From Gemmatimonadales bacterium (lineage in GTDB: Bacteria; Gemmatimonadota; Gemmatimonadetes; Palauibacterales; Palauibacteraceae): a stretch of DNA of 57,643 nt. The stretch is from NCBI GenBank assembly GCA_009840115.1, contig VXOJ01000040.1, positions 1 through 57,643 of the forward strand, in the 5' to 3' direction. Both the position numbers and the translations under genes were made by a program. The notes beneath the pieces are model-generated. The model was not told the origin of the DNA. It saw nothing but the letters and a program-made list of their open reading frames with translations, and did not search any database. Shown here piece after piece: positions 25,547 through 33,275 of this stretch (position 1 is its first letter; every line of letters begins with the position of its first letter).

Positions 25547-26260
25547 TTAGCTGTCTCGGGCCTTCCGCTTCCGCTCCTGGTATTCCTCCAGGTACCCTTC
25601 CGGGAGGAAGTCCTCCGGCTTTCGCGTCGGGATCTTCCGAACTACGAGAAACAGGACGGCGTAGATAGTTGCCAACCCCAGCGCCACCCCCGGCTCCCCA
25701 TCACCTGCCCACGCAGCGAGACCGAAGAGCAGCCACACGACAGACGCGATTCCCAGCAGCCAAAGCCCGATGGTCTTTGCCAGGTATCCCCACAGTCCGG
25801 GGGGCGTCTCCTTCTTCAGGAAGACTCCGCGCACCCCAGTGGGCTTCCGGGGGTCGGCATGATCCGATCTTCGTCCCCCGGTCCACCCGGCAAGTCCTCG
25901 CGCCACAGCCTGGGTCGCGCCGCCGCGGTCCGCGATTCGCTCTACCAACCGCTGCATGGCCTCGGGTCCGTCGCTCACGCGGCCTTCGGCGACTTCGCGA
26001 AGCGCGTCATCGAGGAGCTGACGGAAATCCGCCTTGACGCTTTCGAGCAGTGCGGGCGGGATCCGGTCCTGCTCGTCGTCGCTCAGCCCCTCGTAGACCC
26101 ACTTCTCAAGGAGTCTCCGCTGCTCCGCTTCCTCCAGCAGTCGCAATCCGTGCCGAGCGACTTCGCTCGCGGTGCGGTAGCGTCCCCCGGCGAGCAGCCG
26201 CTCGATGAACGCGTCCTGTTGCGGTGAAAGCGAGATGTTCCGGGTTTGCTCGGTAGCCAT
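25547..26260 (-). CDS. ParD-like antitoxin domain fused to a two-span membrane module
   Basis: 237 residues from ATG 26260. The first ~85 residues are a ParD/CopG-type antitoxin: MATEQTRNISLSPQQDAFIE, then GRYRTASEVARHGLRLLEEA and EQRRLLEKWVYEGLSD. Unlike ordinary ~80-residue ParD it continues through a helical linker (RQLLDDALREVAEGRV) to two hydrophobic spans, LWLLGIASVVWLLFGLAAWA and GVALGLATIYAVLFLVV, and a basic tail (KPEDFLPEGYLEEYQERKRK). No parE toxin is adjacent. The fusion would tether an antitoxin-like DNA-binding domain to the membrane. It is convergent with the first lipoprotein and divergent from the second. Confidence 0.65.
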   Translation of the reverse strand: MATEQTRNISLSPQQDAFIERLLAGGRYRTASEVARHGLRLLEEAEQRRLLEKWVYEGLSDDEQDRIPPALLESVKADFRQLLDDALREVAEGRVSDGPEAMQRLVERIADRGGATQAVARGLAGWTGGRRSDHADPRKPTGVRGVFLKKETPPGLWGYLAKTIGLWLLGIASVVWLLFGLAAWAGDGEPGVALGLATIYAVLFLVVRKIPTRKPEDFLPEGYLEEYQERKRKARDS

Positions 26261-26295
26261 GGTGCCAACGTCGCAAGTCCGCTCGCGCCCGGCAA

Positions 26296-26375
26296 TGTGT
26301 ACTCCAATCATCCGATATGCCCCCGACCTCATACGGTTAGCCTCTGTCCGGCCCTGCCGGCGCGGCGCAGATTTA
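26296..26375 (+). repeat. Lipoprotein leader repeat, copy 2
   Basis: Second copy of the ~80-bp element at 24914-24993, here between the divergent ParD-like gene (start 26260) and the lipoprotein at 26421. The two copies differ at scattered positions but keep length and order, and so are ancestrally one duplicated promoter or leader. Confidence 0.7.
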
Positions 26376-26420
26376 AATGGCACGCATGAGCATTGCGCGG
26401 CTCTGGATAAGGGGGAAACA

Positions 26421-27272
26421 ATGCTCAGAGGCGCCTCGATCGCTCTATTGGCCGTCGTTCTGGCGGCATGCATGGAGAGCGTGCCCACCGATCCCGTGTC
26501 GACCGCGGAGTCACCGCGAGTCGGCGATTCAGGCATCGCACTGCAGACGACCTGGACGTTCACTCCACAGGACAACACCAGCGAGAAGGAACGTCGGCGG
26601 CGCAATGTTCACATAGCGGCATCGGGCACCAAGAAGTATCGCATTCGCATCAGGGGTCAGCTGCGTAACGGAACCACTCATACGAAGGCAAAGTCACTGC
26701 CCAAAGACCCATCTCATCAGGCAATCACCATTCATGGTCTTGGGCCGGCCGTCACCTACCAGGTCGAGGCGAAGGAAATTCAATATTCATATTACTCAGG
26801 TTCCGGTAACAGTTACTCGGTTCTTACCGATTGGACGAATGTCGGTTCGTTCCGGTCAAACGGTTGTCCCGGCAACTGGATTCCACGACCCGCCGATCCG
26901 CGACTGTGCCACGCTCCGACTCCGCCTGCGCAACCGACGACTCCGGGTGGGGGAGGGGGAGGGGGCACGGGCCCGGTGTGTTCCGATGCCCGTTACCGTG
27001 AAGCTGACATAGAGTCGCATCATGGAACCGTGACGGCGGTGGGCGAGACGAGGGATGCGACCTTTGCCATCGTGAGCTTCAGGGAGGGTTCGCAGGAAGG
27101 CTGCGTTCACGTCTACAACGTGGCGGTAGCGGCAGGCACGAATTTCGGCGACAGCGATTGCTACAGCACCGGCTTTTACGTGCGCAGCGAGTGGGCTCAA
27201 AACCCTTCGTCCGACTTCTGGTACCTCAAGCACTTCGACGTCAAGACATGCCGAATGCTCGGCATGAAGTGA
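26421..27272 (+). CDS. Lipoprotein of unknown function
   Basis: 283 residues; ATG 26421 follows GATAAGGGGGAAACA, a strong ribosome binding site. Signal MLRGASIALLAVVLAACMES with a lipobox cysteine at about 17. The middle (RIRIRGQLRNGTTHT, GLGPAVTYQVEAKEIQYSYY) looks like a fibronectin- or carbohydrate-binding-type beta domain. A linker PTPPAQPTTPGGGGGGGTG follows, then a cysteine-containing C-terminal domain (CSDARYREADIESHHGTV; CYSTGFYVRSEW). It probably sits on the cell surface or in the periplasm. Its TGA (27270-27272) abuts the stop of the convergent M28 peptidase with no gap at all. Confidence 0.7.
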   Translation: MLRGASIALLAVVLAACMESVPTDPVSTAESPRVGDSGIALQTTWTFTPQDNTSEKERRRRNVHIAASGTKKYRIRIRGQLRNGTTHTKAKSLPKDPSHQAITIHGLGPAVTYQVEAKEIQYSYYSGSGNSYSVLTDWTNVGSFRSNGCPGNWIPRPADPRLCHAPTPPAQPTTPGGGGGGGTGPVCSDARYREADIESHHGTVTAVGETRDATFAIVSFREGSQEGCVHVYNVAVAAGTNFGDSDCYSTGFYVRSEWAQNPSSDFWYLKHFDVKTCRMLGMK

Positions 27273-29420
27273 CTACGGCATCATTGCGGCCACCGCCCGC
27301 ATCCGCTCGGCCAGGTTCCGCACGGCGCCGATGTAGACGCGCTCCCAACCGGGCAGGTCCGCCCGGTCGTCCGTCTCGATCTCGTAGCGGAGCCCCGGCA
27401 GCATCCACGAGGCGTAGCCGCTGAACGGGTCCGGCGAGACGTAGATCGAGCGGCTCCACGGCCGGCCCTGGAGTCCCCGGTCGTTCAGCCAGGCCTTCTC
27501 GAGTCCGATCAGCGCCCGGTTCACGGCCTCGGCCTGCGCCGCGTCCACCTCCCCGGCGCCGAGCCAGCGCTCGCGCGCCGCCACCAGGACCGCGGCGGCC
27601 TCGTCCAGCGCCCGCGTGGTGTCGACGAGCCGCGAAAGGTCGACCTTCAGGCCGCGCTGGGCCGCGACCTCGTACAGCGTCTCGACGTGGGTGCGGGTGT
27701 CGGTCGCGTAGCGGACCACGTCGTAGGGGAGCACGTCGGCGTTGGCGAAGCGGAGCGCGAGGATCCCGTCGGCCCGGGCGATCATCGGCCCGTGGACGAA
27801 CGTGCTGTCTCCGAAGCGCTCGTACCACGCGAAGTTGTCGTAGTTGGAGTGGTAGACGCCGCCGGGGTTGCCGGAGGTGAGCGAGCCGGACGGCACGCCG
27901 GCGTGGGTGTAGAAGCCGACATGGTCGGAGCCGCCGCCGAGGTTGCCGAGGCCGGGTTCCATCGCCCCCTCGCCCGCGCGCTCCAGCCACCAGTCGTACA
28001 GCGGTTCGCCGGTGCCGGGGTAGGTCACCGCCTTCGTGGCCTCGATGATCTGCCCCTTGAGCGACGGAGAGGAGGAGCTGCCGAAGTTGGCGCCGGACAC
28101 GGCGGCGTCGGCGTTGATGTAGGCGATCGCGTTCGCCTCCAGCGCCTCGCGGAACTCCTCGACCCACTCGGTCGACCCGATGATGCCGTACTCCTCCGCG
28201 TCCCAGTGCGCGATCATGATCGAGCGGCGCGGCCGGCACTCGTCGTCCCGCGACAGCTCGCCCAGCGCCTCGGCGAGGGTCAGCAGCATCGCGGTGCCGC
28301 CGTTGGGGTCGATGGCGCCGAAGCCCCAGGGGTCGTAGTGCGCGCCCAGGATGAACCACTCGTCCGGGAACTCGGTGCCGCGCACGGTGCCCACGACGTT
28401 GGTCGCGCGGGTCAGCTTCATGGGCTGGTTGACGCGCACGCGCACCGTGAGGTCGGGGCCGCCCTCGATGCGGTAGTCCACCTCCATCCCCGCCGCCCAG
28501 CCGGGCGGGACCTCGCGGCCGGTCATGCGGGACAGGACCTCGGCGGCGGCCTCGTAGCCGATGGGGAGGACGGGGATGTTGTGCAGCGCCACTTCGGACG
28601 GGTCGAGGCGCTCCACCTGCCGGTCGCCGTCCACGGGCAGCGCGGGCTCGAACGGCGTGAGCGGGTCGCCGGTCCAGGGCAGCGTGAGGACGGAGCCGCG
28701 CTGGATGGTCTCCCCGTTCATCATCGGGCCTTCGGGGTAGGCGTCGAGTCCCGAGAAACCGGGATCGTTGAACATGATGACGCCCACCGCCCCGCGCTCC
28801 TCGGCGAACTTCACCTTGTAGCCGCGGAAGTTCCCCCCGTAGCGGGCGATCACGACCTTGCCCGCCAGCGAAACGCCCATCTCGTCCAGCGCCAGGTAGT
28901 CCTCGCGGCGGCCGTAGTTGGCGTAGACGACCTCGCCGGTGACGTCGCCCGAGCCCGAGAAGGCGTTCCACCCGTTGAGCAGGTCGGGGTGGTCGGAGAA
29001 GCGGTCCTCGGCAAGGGCGGGCTCGCGGTTGGAGAGCTGCATCGCGACCGGCGTCACGATGTGTACCTCGACATCGTCGGTCAGCTCCGGCAGGTAGACG
29101 TCATAGGGGTGGCGGCTCACCGCCAGCCCCGCCTGCTCCATGGCCCGGGCGAGGTACTCGCCGACCCGCACCTGGGCCTCCGACCCCGCCGGGTGCGGGT
29201 TCTCGGTGATCGTGCGCAGGTGCTCGCGGAACGACTCGGCGCGGGGCAGATCCAGGAAACGGGCCTCGCAGGTGAGCTGCGTGGCGGCGCGGGCCGCGGT
29301 GAAGCCGGTCAGCCCGGGCTCCTGGGCTAGCGCGGGCGCGGGAGCGGAACCGGCCGCAAGCACGGCGGCGAGGAGCAGCGGGGCGGCCGCGCGAGCGGGG
29401 CCGAGGGACGCTGGCATCAT
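27273..29420 (-). CDS. Secreted M28 peptidase, glutamate carboxypeptidase II-like
   Basis: 715 residues with a signal peptide (PLLLAAVLAAGSAPAPALAQ). A PA domain (about 130-330) interrupts the catalytic domain as in human GCPII/PSMA and plasma glutamate carboxypeptidases. The zinc ligands are recognisable: H in GAHYDPWG (about 360), D in AIDPNGG, paired E in HWDAEEYG (about 405, catalytic E first), D in YINADAAVSG (about 437), H in VYHSNYDNF (about 528). The C-terminal ~150 residues form the helical dimerisation domain. It should cleave acidic or other C-terminal residues from peptides in the periplasm or outside the cell. The ATG lies 16 bp after the decarboxylase stop. A C-terminal fragment of a paralogue survives at 23425-23553. 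Confidence 0.88.
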   Translation of the reverse strand: MMPASLGPARAAAPLLLAAVLAAGSAPAPALAQEPGLTGFTAARAATQLTCEARFLDLPRAESFREHLRTITENPHPAGSEAQVRVGEYLARAMEQAGLAVSRHPYDVYLPELTDDVEVHIVTPVAMQLSNREPALAEDRFSDHPDLLNGWNAFSGSGDVTGEVVYANYGRREDYLALDEMGVSLAGKVVIARYGGNFRGYKVKFAEERGAVGVIMFNDPGFSGLDAYPEGPMMNGETIQRGSVLTLPWTGDPLTPFEPALPVDGDRQVERLDPSEVALHNIPVLPIGYEAAAEVLSRMTGREVPPGWAAGMEVDYRIEGGPDLTVRVRVNQPMKLTRATNVVGTVRGTEFPDEWFILGAHYDPWGFGAIDPNGGTAMLLTLAEALGELSRDDECRPRRSIMIAHWDAEEYGIIGSTEWVEEFREALEANAIAYINADAAVSGANFGSSSSPSLKGQIIEATKAVTYPGTGEPLYDWWLERAGEGAMEPGLGNLGGGSDHVGFYTHAGVPSGSLTSGNPGGVYHSNYDNFAWYERFGDSTFVHGPMIARADGILALRFANADVLPYDVVRYATDTRTHVETLYEVAAQRGLKVDLSRLVDTTRALDEAAAVLVAARERWLGAGEVDAAQAEAVNRALIGLEKAWLNDRGLQGRPWSRSIYVSPDPFSGYASWMLPGLRYEIETDDRADLPGWERVYIGAVRNLAERMRAVAAMMP

Positions 29421-29436
29421 GGGGATCTCCTGTCTG

Positions 29437-30909
29437 CTACAGCTTGTCGAGGGCCTCCCGGCCGAAGCGCTCCGTCGCCTCCAGCACGGCCCGCACGTCG
29501 TCCCACGTCGTGTTGTAGTTCACGATGCACACCCGGAGCGCGAACTTGCCGGACACGACGGCGGAGGATACGAACGCCGGGTCCTCCCAGAACAGGCGCG
29601 CGAGCACCTCCCGGTTCAGTTCGTCCAGGGTTTCCTCGGCGATCTCCGCGCCGGCCGGCCGGAACCGGAAGCACACGATGCTCAGCGTCGCCGGGCTCAG
29701 ACACTCGAGCGCGGGGCTCGCGTCGATGTAGGCTTCCGCGCGGGCCGCGAGGTCCAGCCCGTTCGCGATGCTGTCCCGGAACGCGGCCATCCCGAACGTC
29801 TGCACGGACATCCAGATCTTGAGCGCACGGGCGGACCGGCTCATCTGCAGTCCCCGGTCCGTGAGGTTCGGGTGGCCCGACCCCCACAGGGAGTCCTGGA
29901 GGAAGGTCGGCTGCACTCCGAACGGCTCCTCGAGCGTCGACACGTCCCGCACGAGCAGGCAGCCGACCTCGTAGGGCTGGAAGAACCACTTGTGCGCGTC
30001 GAGCCCGACCGAATCCGCCCGCTCGATGCCGCCGAGGAGCCTCCGGCCGCGTTCGGTCACGACGGCGAACCCGCCGTACGCGGCGTCCACGTGGAACCAG
30101 ATGCCCTCCGCCGCGCAGAAATCGGCGAGCTCCGGCAGCGGGTCGATGGCGCCGGTCGCGGTGGCGCCGGCGTTCGCGCACACGGCGATGGGATTTCGCC
30201 CGGCCGCGCGGTCCTCCGCCACCATGCGCGCGAGCGCGTCGAGATCGATGCGGGAGCGGCCGTCGCTCGGCACGATGCGGGCGTGGTCCGGACGGATGCC
30301 CGCGATCTTCACGGCTCTGACGTGGGCGGGGTGGCTCTGGTCGCTCATGTACACGGTGGCGCGCTCCGGGTAGCCGGCGGCCTCCCGCGCGGCCACGAGC
30401 GCATCCAGGCTCGCGGCGGACCCTCCGCTCGTAAGCAGCCCGCCCGCCGTCTCCGGCATGCCGAGCCAGCGCCGGAACCACTCGATGACAACGCATTCGA
30501 GCTGGCTCGGGCCGCTCCCCACCAGCCAGTTGCACGTGTTGAGGTTGTACCCGGAGGCGAGGAAGTCGGCGACGACGCCGGGCCACGTGGGAGAGGAGGG
30601 GATGAAGCCGAAGCAGCCGGGATGATCGAGGCGCAGCGCGAGCCCCAGGACGTCGTGGACGGCCCGATCCATGACGTCGGCCGCCGGCTGCCCCTCCTCC
30701 GGCGGATCCTCCATGAGCCGCTCTTCGAGCGCATCGCGGAACTCCCCGTCCCACGCGCCCTCTCCGGCCAGCTCCCCCCGCCGCCGCACGAGGATCTCCG
30801 CCGCCTCCCGCGCCAGCTCGAGCATGGCCTCGGGGGACATCTCGAGCCTGTCGCCAACCGCGAGTTCGGAGGTCGTATCCGCCACTGTGTCGTGTCTCAT
30901 CCCCGCCAT
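29437..30909 (-). CDS. PLP-dependent group II decarboxylase (aromatic amino acid decarboxylase-like)
   Basis: About 490 residues. Landmarks: HPGCFGFIPSSPTWPGVVAD and LNTCNWLVGSGPSQLECVVI in the N-terminal half, GGLLTSGGSAASLDALVAAR for cofactor phosphate contacts, WFHVDAAYGGFAVV, and the PLP lysine in SVGLDAHKWFFQPYEVG. The family contains aromatic L-amino acid, tyrosine and tryptophan decarboxylases. Substrate specificity cannot be fixed from sequence. The start is placed at ATG 30909 (MAGMRHDT); ATG 30900 is possible. It runs ahead of the M28 peptidase with 16 bp between, suggesting one transcript that first releases amino acids and then decarboxylates them. Confidence 0.85.
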   Translation of the reverse strand: MAGMRHDTVADTTSELAVGDRLEMSPEAMLELAREAAEILVRRRGELAGEGAWDGEFRDALEERLMEDPPEEGQPAADVMDRAVHDVLGLALRLDHPGCFGFIPSSPTWPGVVADFLASGYNLNTCNWLVGSGPSQLECVVIEWFRRWLGMPETAGGLLTSGGSAASLDALVAAREAAGYPERATVYMSDQSHPAHVRAVKIAGIRPDHARIVPSDGRSRIDLDALARMVAEDRAAGRNPIAVCANAGATATGAIDPLPELADFCAAEGIWFHVDAAYGGFAVVTERGRRLLGGIERADSVGLDAHKWFFQPYEVGCLLVRDVSTLEEPFGVQPTFLQDSLWGSGHPNLTDRGLQMSRSARALKIWMSVQTFGMAAFRDSIANGLDLAARAEAYIDASPALECLSPATLSIVCFRFRPAGAEIAEETLDELNREVLARLFWEDPAFVSSAVVSGKFALRVCIVNYNTTWDDVRAVLEATERFGREALDKL

Positions 30910-31049
30910 CGTGAAACCCGTCGCAAGAACCCGCCACTCCGTCTCATTGGGTGGGTCGTCCCCAACGGAACCGGCCGGTACGCCGTCGGCAACCCTGCGC
31001 CACAAAATGAATGGTTGGCAAAAGCAGCCCCGCCCGAGACCTTCTGCCC

Positions 31050-31880
31050 ATGACTCGCATCGACAACCGCCGCCGCATTGCCGCCCTGCCCGGTTTTTTG
31101 CTCGGGCTGGGGTGCCTCTCCGCCGCGCCGTCCGCCACCGCCGCCCAGACGCCCGCCGGTCTCGGCCCGGTCTACCTCACGGTCGGCGTCGCTGCCGTCC
31201 TCCCGGCCGATGTCCGCTTCGTCGACGGTGACGAAGCGGGCCAAGCGGCGCTCTACGGCGACGACCAGTCCGACGCCGGTACGCTCGGGGCCGGGCTGGA
31301 GTACGGTCTCGCGGCGGGTTACCGCTTCGGCGCGTTTCGCGCCCAGGTGGAGCTAGGGGTCACGGGCCAATTCGCCTACGAGGGCCAGTCGAACTACGGC
31401 GGTGCCGGGCCGGTGCAGCCGACCGATGCACGCATGACTGCCCGCCGACTGCTCCTGTCCGGCTTCTACGCGTTCGGGGATCCCGGCGGGCGGCACCTGT
31501 GGGTGGGCGGGGGACTGGGCGCGAACCGTTACCGCCTCACCGACTACATCCAGCGGTTCCCCAACCCCGACGATCCCTCCGGCCGCCTCCGCAGGGGCCC
31601 CGGCGGCGACGTGCCCTCCACGTCTCTTCCCGAGGGCACGGGCTACGGCTTCGCGTGGATGCTCGCCGCGGGCCTGACCGTCCCCCTGGGCGACGACCTG
31701 CTGCTCGACTTCGGATACCGCTACACGGACGCCGGACGCATCGGCACCGCCGCCGGCGACATCGAGGTCGTCCGCTACGATCAGGACGGCAGCCGCCAAC
31801 TCCGGCGGATCCCCATCAACCCGACCGTCGCCGACCTCCGCCACCACTCCCTCACCGCCACCCTCCGCTGGCTCCCCTAG
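31050..31880 (+). CDS. Predicted outer-membrane beta-barrel protein
   Basis: 276 residues from ATG 31050, with a signal sequence (IAALPGFLLGLGCLSAAPSA) ending around AAQT. The mature chain has alternating strands separated by glycine- and asparagine-rich turns, for example GLGPVYLTVGVAAVLP, LGAGLEYGLAAGYRFG, FRAQVELGVTGQFAY, LLLDFGYRYTD, HSLTATLRWLP. The terminal WLP with an aromatic-ending last strand is typical of outer-membrane barrels assembled by BAM. Divergent from the decarboxylase gene with about 140 bp between start sites. Function not predictable; it could be a small porin or adhesin-like barrel. Confidence 0.65.
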   Translation: MTRIDNRRRIAALPGFLLGLGCLSAAPSATAAQTPAGLGPVYLTVGVAAVLPADVRFVDGDEAGQAALYGDDQSDAGTLGAGLEYGLAAGYRFGAFRAQVELGVTGQFAYEGQSNYGGAGPVQPTDARMTARRLLLSGFYAFGDPGGRHLWVGGGLGANRYRLTDYIQRFPNPDDPSGRLRRGPGGDVPSTSLPEGTGYGFAWMLAAGLTVPLGDDLLLDFGYRYTDAGRIGTAAGDIEVVRYDQDGSRQLRRIPINPTVADLRHHSLTATLRWLP

Positions 31881-31884
31881 CGCG

Positions 31885-32163
31885 TCAAAAGCCCACGTCG
31901 AGTTCATTGGCCAGTGTTTCGATGGCTTCCTTGGCGGGGACGCCTCGGTCACCGGCCTTGTATGCCTGAAGCGCCTCGCGCCACAGGTGCCCCCGTTCGG
32001 CCGAATGGATCAGGAAGTCGTAGCGCTCCGGACTCATCACGACCATCGCGGCCTCGCCGTTCTGGGTGATGGTCTCGACGCGCCCATCCCGGATCCGTTC
32101 CAGGTGTTCGCTCGTGCGCTGCCGGAAATGGCTCAACGCGTACGTGTCCTGAGTGCGGTGCAT
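31885..32163 (-). CDS. Phd/YefM-family antitoxin without visible toxin
   Basis: About 92 residues from ATG 32163, chosen for the GGGAGGGG that precedes it. The N-terminus reads TYALSHFRQRTSEHLERIRD and GRVETITQNGEAAMVVMSPE with a following RYDFLIHS, typical of Phd/YefM DNA-binding and dimerisation regions. The C-terminus (KAGDRGVPAKEAIETLANEL) would wrap the toxin. No Doc, YoeB or RelE gene adjoins it; the next genes are a barrel protein and DUF6624. It is either orphaned or paired with a distant toxin. Confidence 0.75.
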   Translation of the reverse strand: MHRTQDTYALSHFRQRTSEHLERIRDGRVETITQNGEAAMVVMSPERYDFLIHSAERGHLWREALQAYKAGDRGVPAKEAIETLANELDVGF

Positions 32164-32279
32164 GGCCCCTCCCATACGTTATTCAGATCAAATACAGTAT
32201 GGCAGCCCGTGAGCGGCCCGTCCAGCCCGGTGAGCCGCCCCAGTTTCCGCTACAATGAGCCCGCCAAGGCCCCCTGAAG

Positions 32280-32297
32280 ACGTTCCCGCGGGAACGT
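32280..32297. promoter_or_regulatory. Palindrome ACGTTCCCGCGGGAACGT, copy 1
   Basis: Perfect 18-bp inverted repeat 38 bp upstream of the DUF6624 start. The core CGTTCCCGCGGGAACG recurs at 44834, 46236 and 47451. It could be an operator (half-sites GTTC-N6-GAAC) or a repeated extragenic palindrome. Confidence 0.5.
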
Positions 32298-32334
32298 TTC
32301 GACGGGGACGGCGCGGATTCGCCGGACGGGACGG

Positions 32335-32934
32335 ATGAACGAGACGCTGAGGGACGAACTGCTGGAGATGGCGCGGCGGGACCGGACGGTGCGCGCCGAG
32401 CTCGTAGCATCGGGCGAACTGTTCGGCGGCTACGAGTCTCGGATGGCGCTCGTCCACGAGCGGAACGCGCGGGGTCTTCGTCGGATCATCGAGTCGATCG
32501 GGTGGCCGGGGGCGGACGTCGTCGGCGCCGACGGGGCGGAGGCCGCGTGGATCGTCCTGCAGCACGCGATCGGGGAGCCGGATCTGCTGCGGCGGGCGCT
32601 GCCGCTCCTGCAGGCCGCGGCACGCGACGGAAGGGCGTCACCCGGGCACGCGGCCATGCTGGAGGACCGGATCCGGTTCTTCGAGGGCCGGCCGCAGCGC
32701 TACGGGACGCAGTTCGACTGGGACGCGGACGGGAACCTCTCGCCGGGCGACGTGGAAGACCCGCAGGGGCTCGATGAGCGGCGCCGTGCCGTCGGACTCC
32801 CGCCGCTGGCCGACCAGATGGAGGAAGCGCGCAGCCGGGCGGCCTCCGAGGGTGAGCAGCCGCCGCCGGATCACAAGGCGTACGCAAGGGCCCGCGATGA
32901 ATGGGCGGCAAGCGTCGGCTGGCGCGCCGACTGA
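32335..32934 (+). CDS. DUF6624 family protein
   Basis: 199 residues. The N-terminus NETLRDELLEMARRDRTVRA and ELVASGELFGGYESRMA, then HERNARGLRRIIESIGWPGA, matches DUF6624, a cytoplasmic helical family with no assigned biochemical role. The middle, PLLQAAARDGRASPGHAAML and EDRIRFFEGRPQRYGTQF, completes the family pattern; the tail is charged. It is preceded by the palindrome at 32280-32297. The stop lies 1 bp from the stop of the convergent membrane protein gene. Confidence 0.75.
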   Translation: MNETLRDELLEMARRDRTVRAELVASGELFGGYESRMALVHERNARGLRRIIESIGWPGADVVGADGAEAAWIVLQHAIGEPDLLRRALPLLQAAARDGRASPGHAAMLEDRIRFFEGRPQRYGTQFDWDADGNLSPGDVEDPQGLDERRRAVGLPPLADQMEEARSRAASEGEQPPPDHKAYARARDEWAASVGWRAD

Positions 32935-32935
32935 A

Positions 32936-33175
32936 TCAGTCGTCGCCGAACACGCGGTCGGGGCCCTCTTGCAGCAGGCGCTGGAGGAGCGAGAAGCAGA
33001 TCGAGAGACAGATGAAGCACACGATGACGCCCGCGAGCGCGACGTAACGCCCCCAGCCCGGCCCGAACCAGGCCAGCATTCCACCGAACACCGCCCCGGC
33101 GCCGCAGCACACCAGCGCGACGCGATACCACTTCGGCCAGTACTTCGGCGACCACCTGTGCGACAACTTGCCCAT
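32936..33175 (-). CDS. Small two-span membrane protein
   Basis: 79 residues from ATG 33175 (MGKLSHRWSPKYW). Two hydrophobic spans: VALVCCGAGAVFGGMLAWF and YVALAGVIVCFICLSICFSL, with a short charged tail. No family recognised. Convergent with DUF6624 and downstream of the TRAP operon on the same strand; could be a separate small gene. Confidence 0.5.
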   Translation of the reverse strand: MGKLSHRWSPKYWPKWYRVALVCCGAGAVFGGMLAWFGPGWGRYVALAGVIVCFICLSICFSLLQRLLQEGPDRVFGDD

Positions 33176-33275
33176 GGCGCTCACGCCCTCCCGGTCTCCG
33201 GAACGATGAGGTCGATGAGGACTCTACGTTCAAGCGCCGCGCCTGGATTCGGCAAGCCCGTGGCGCGGCGGTCGC

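Noticed and set aside
25547..26605. 352-residue form of the ParD-like protein starting upstream of 26260
   Set aside because: The extra N-terminal ~115 residues are serine- and arginine-rich with no ParD similarity and run across the lipoprotein leader repeat; MATEQ at 26260 is the natural start.
27687..29330. Antisense open frame opposite the M28 peptidase
   Set aside because: The peptidase frame holds all five metal ligands, whereas the antisense has only shadow composition.
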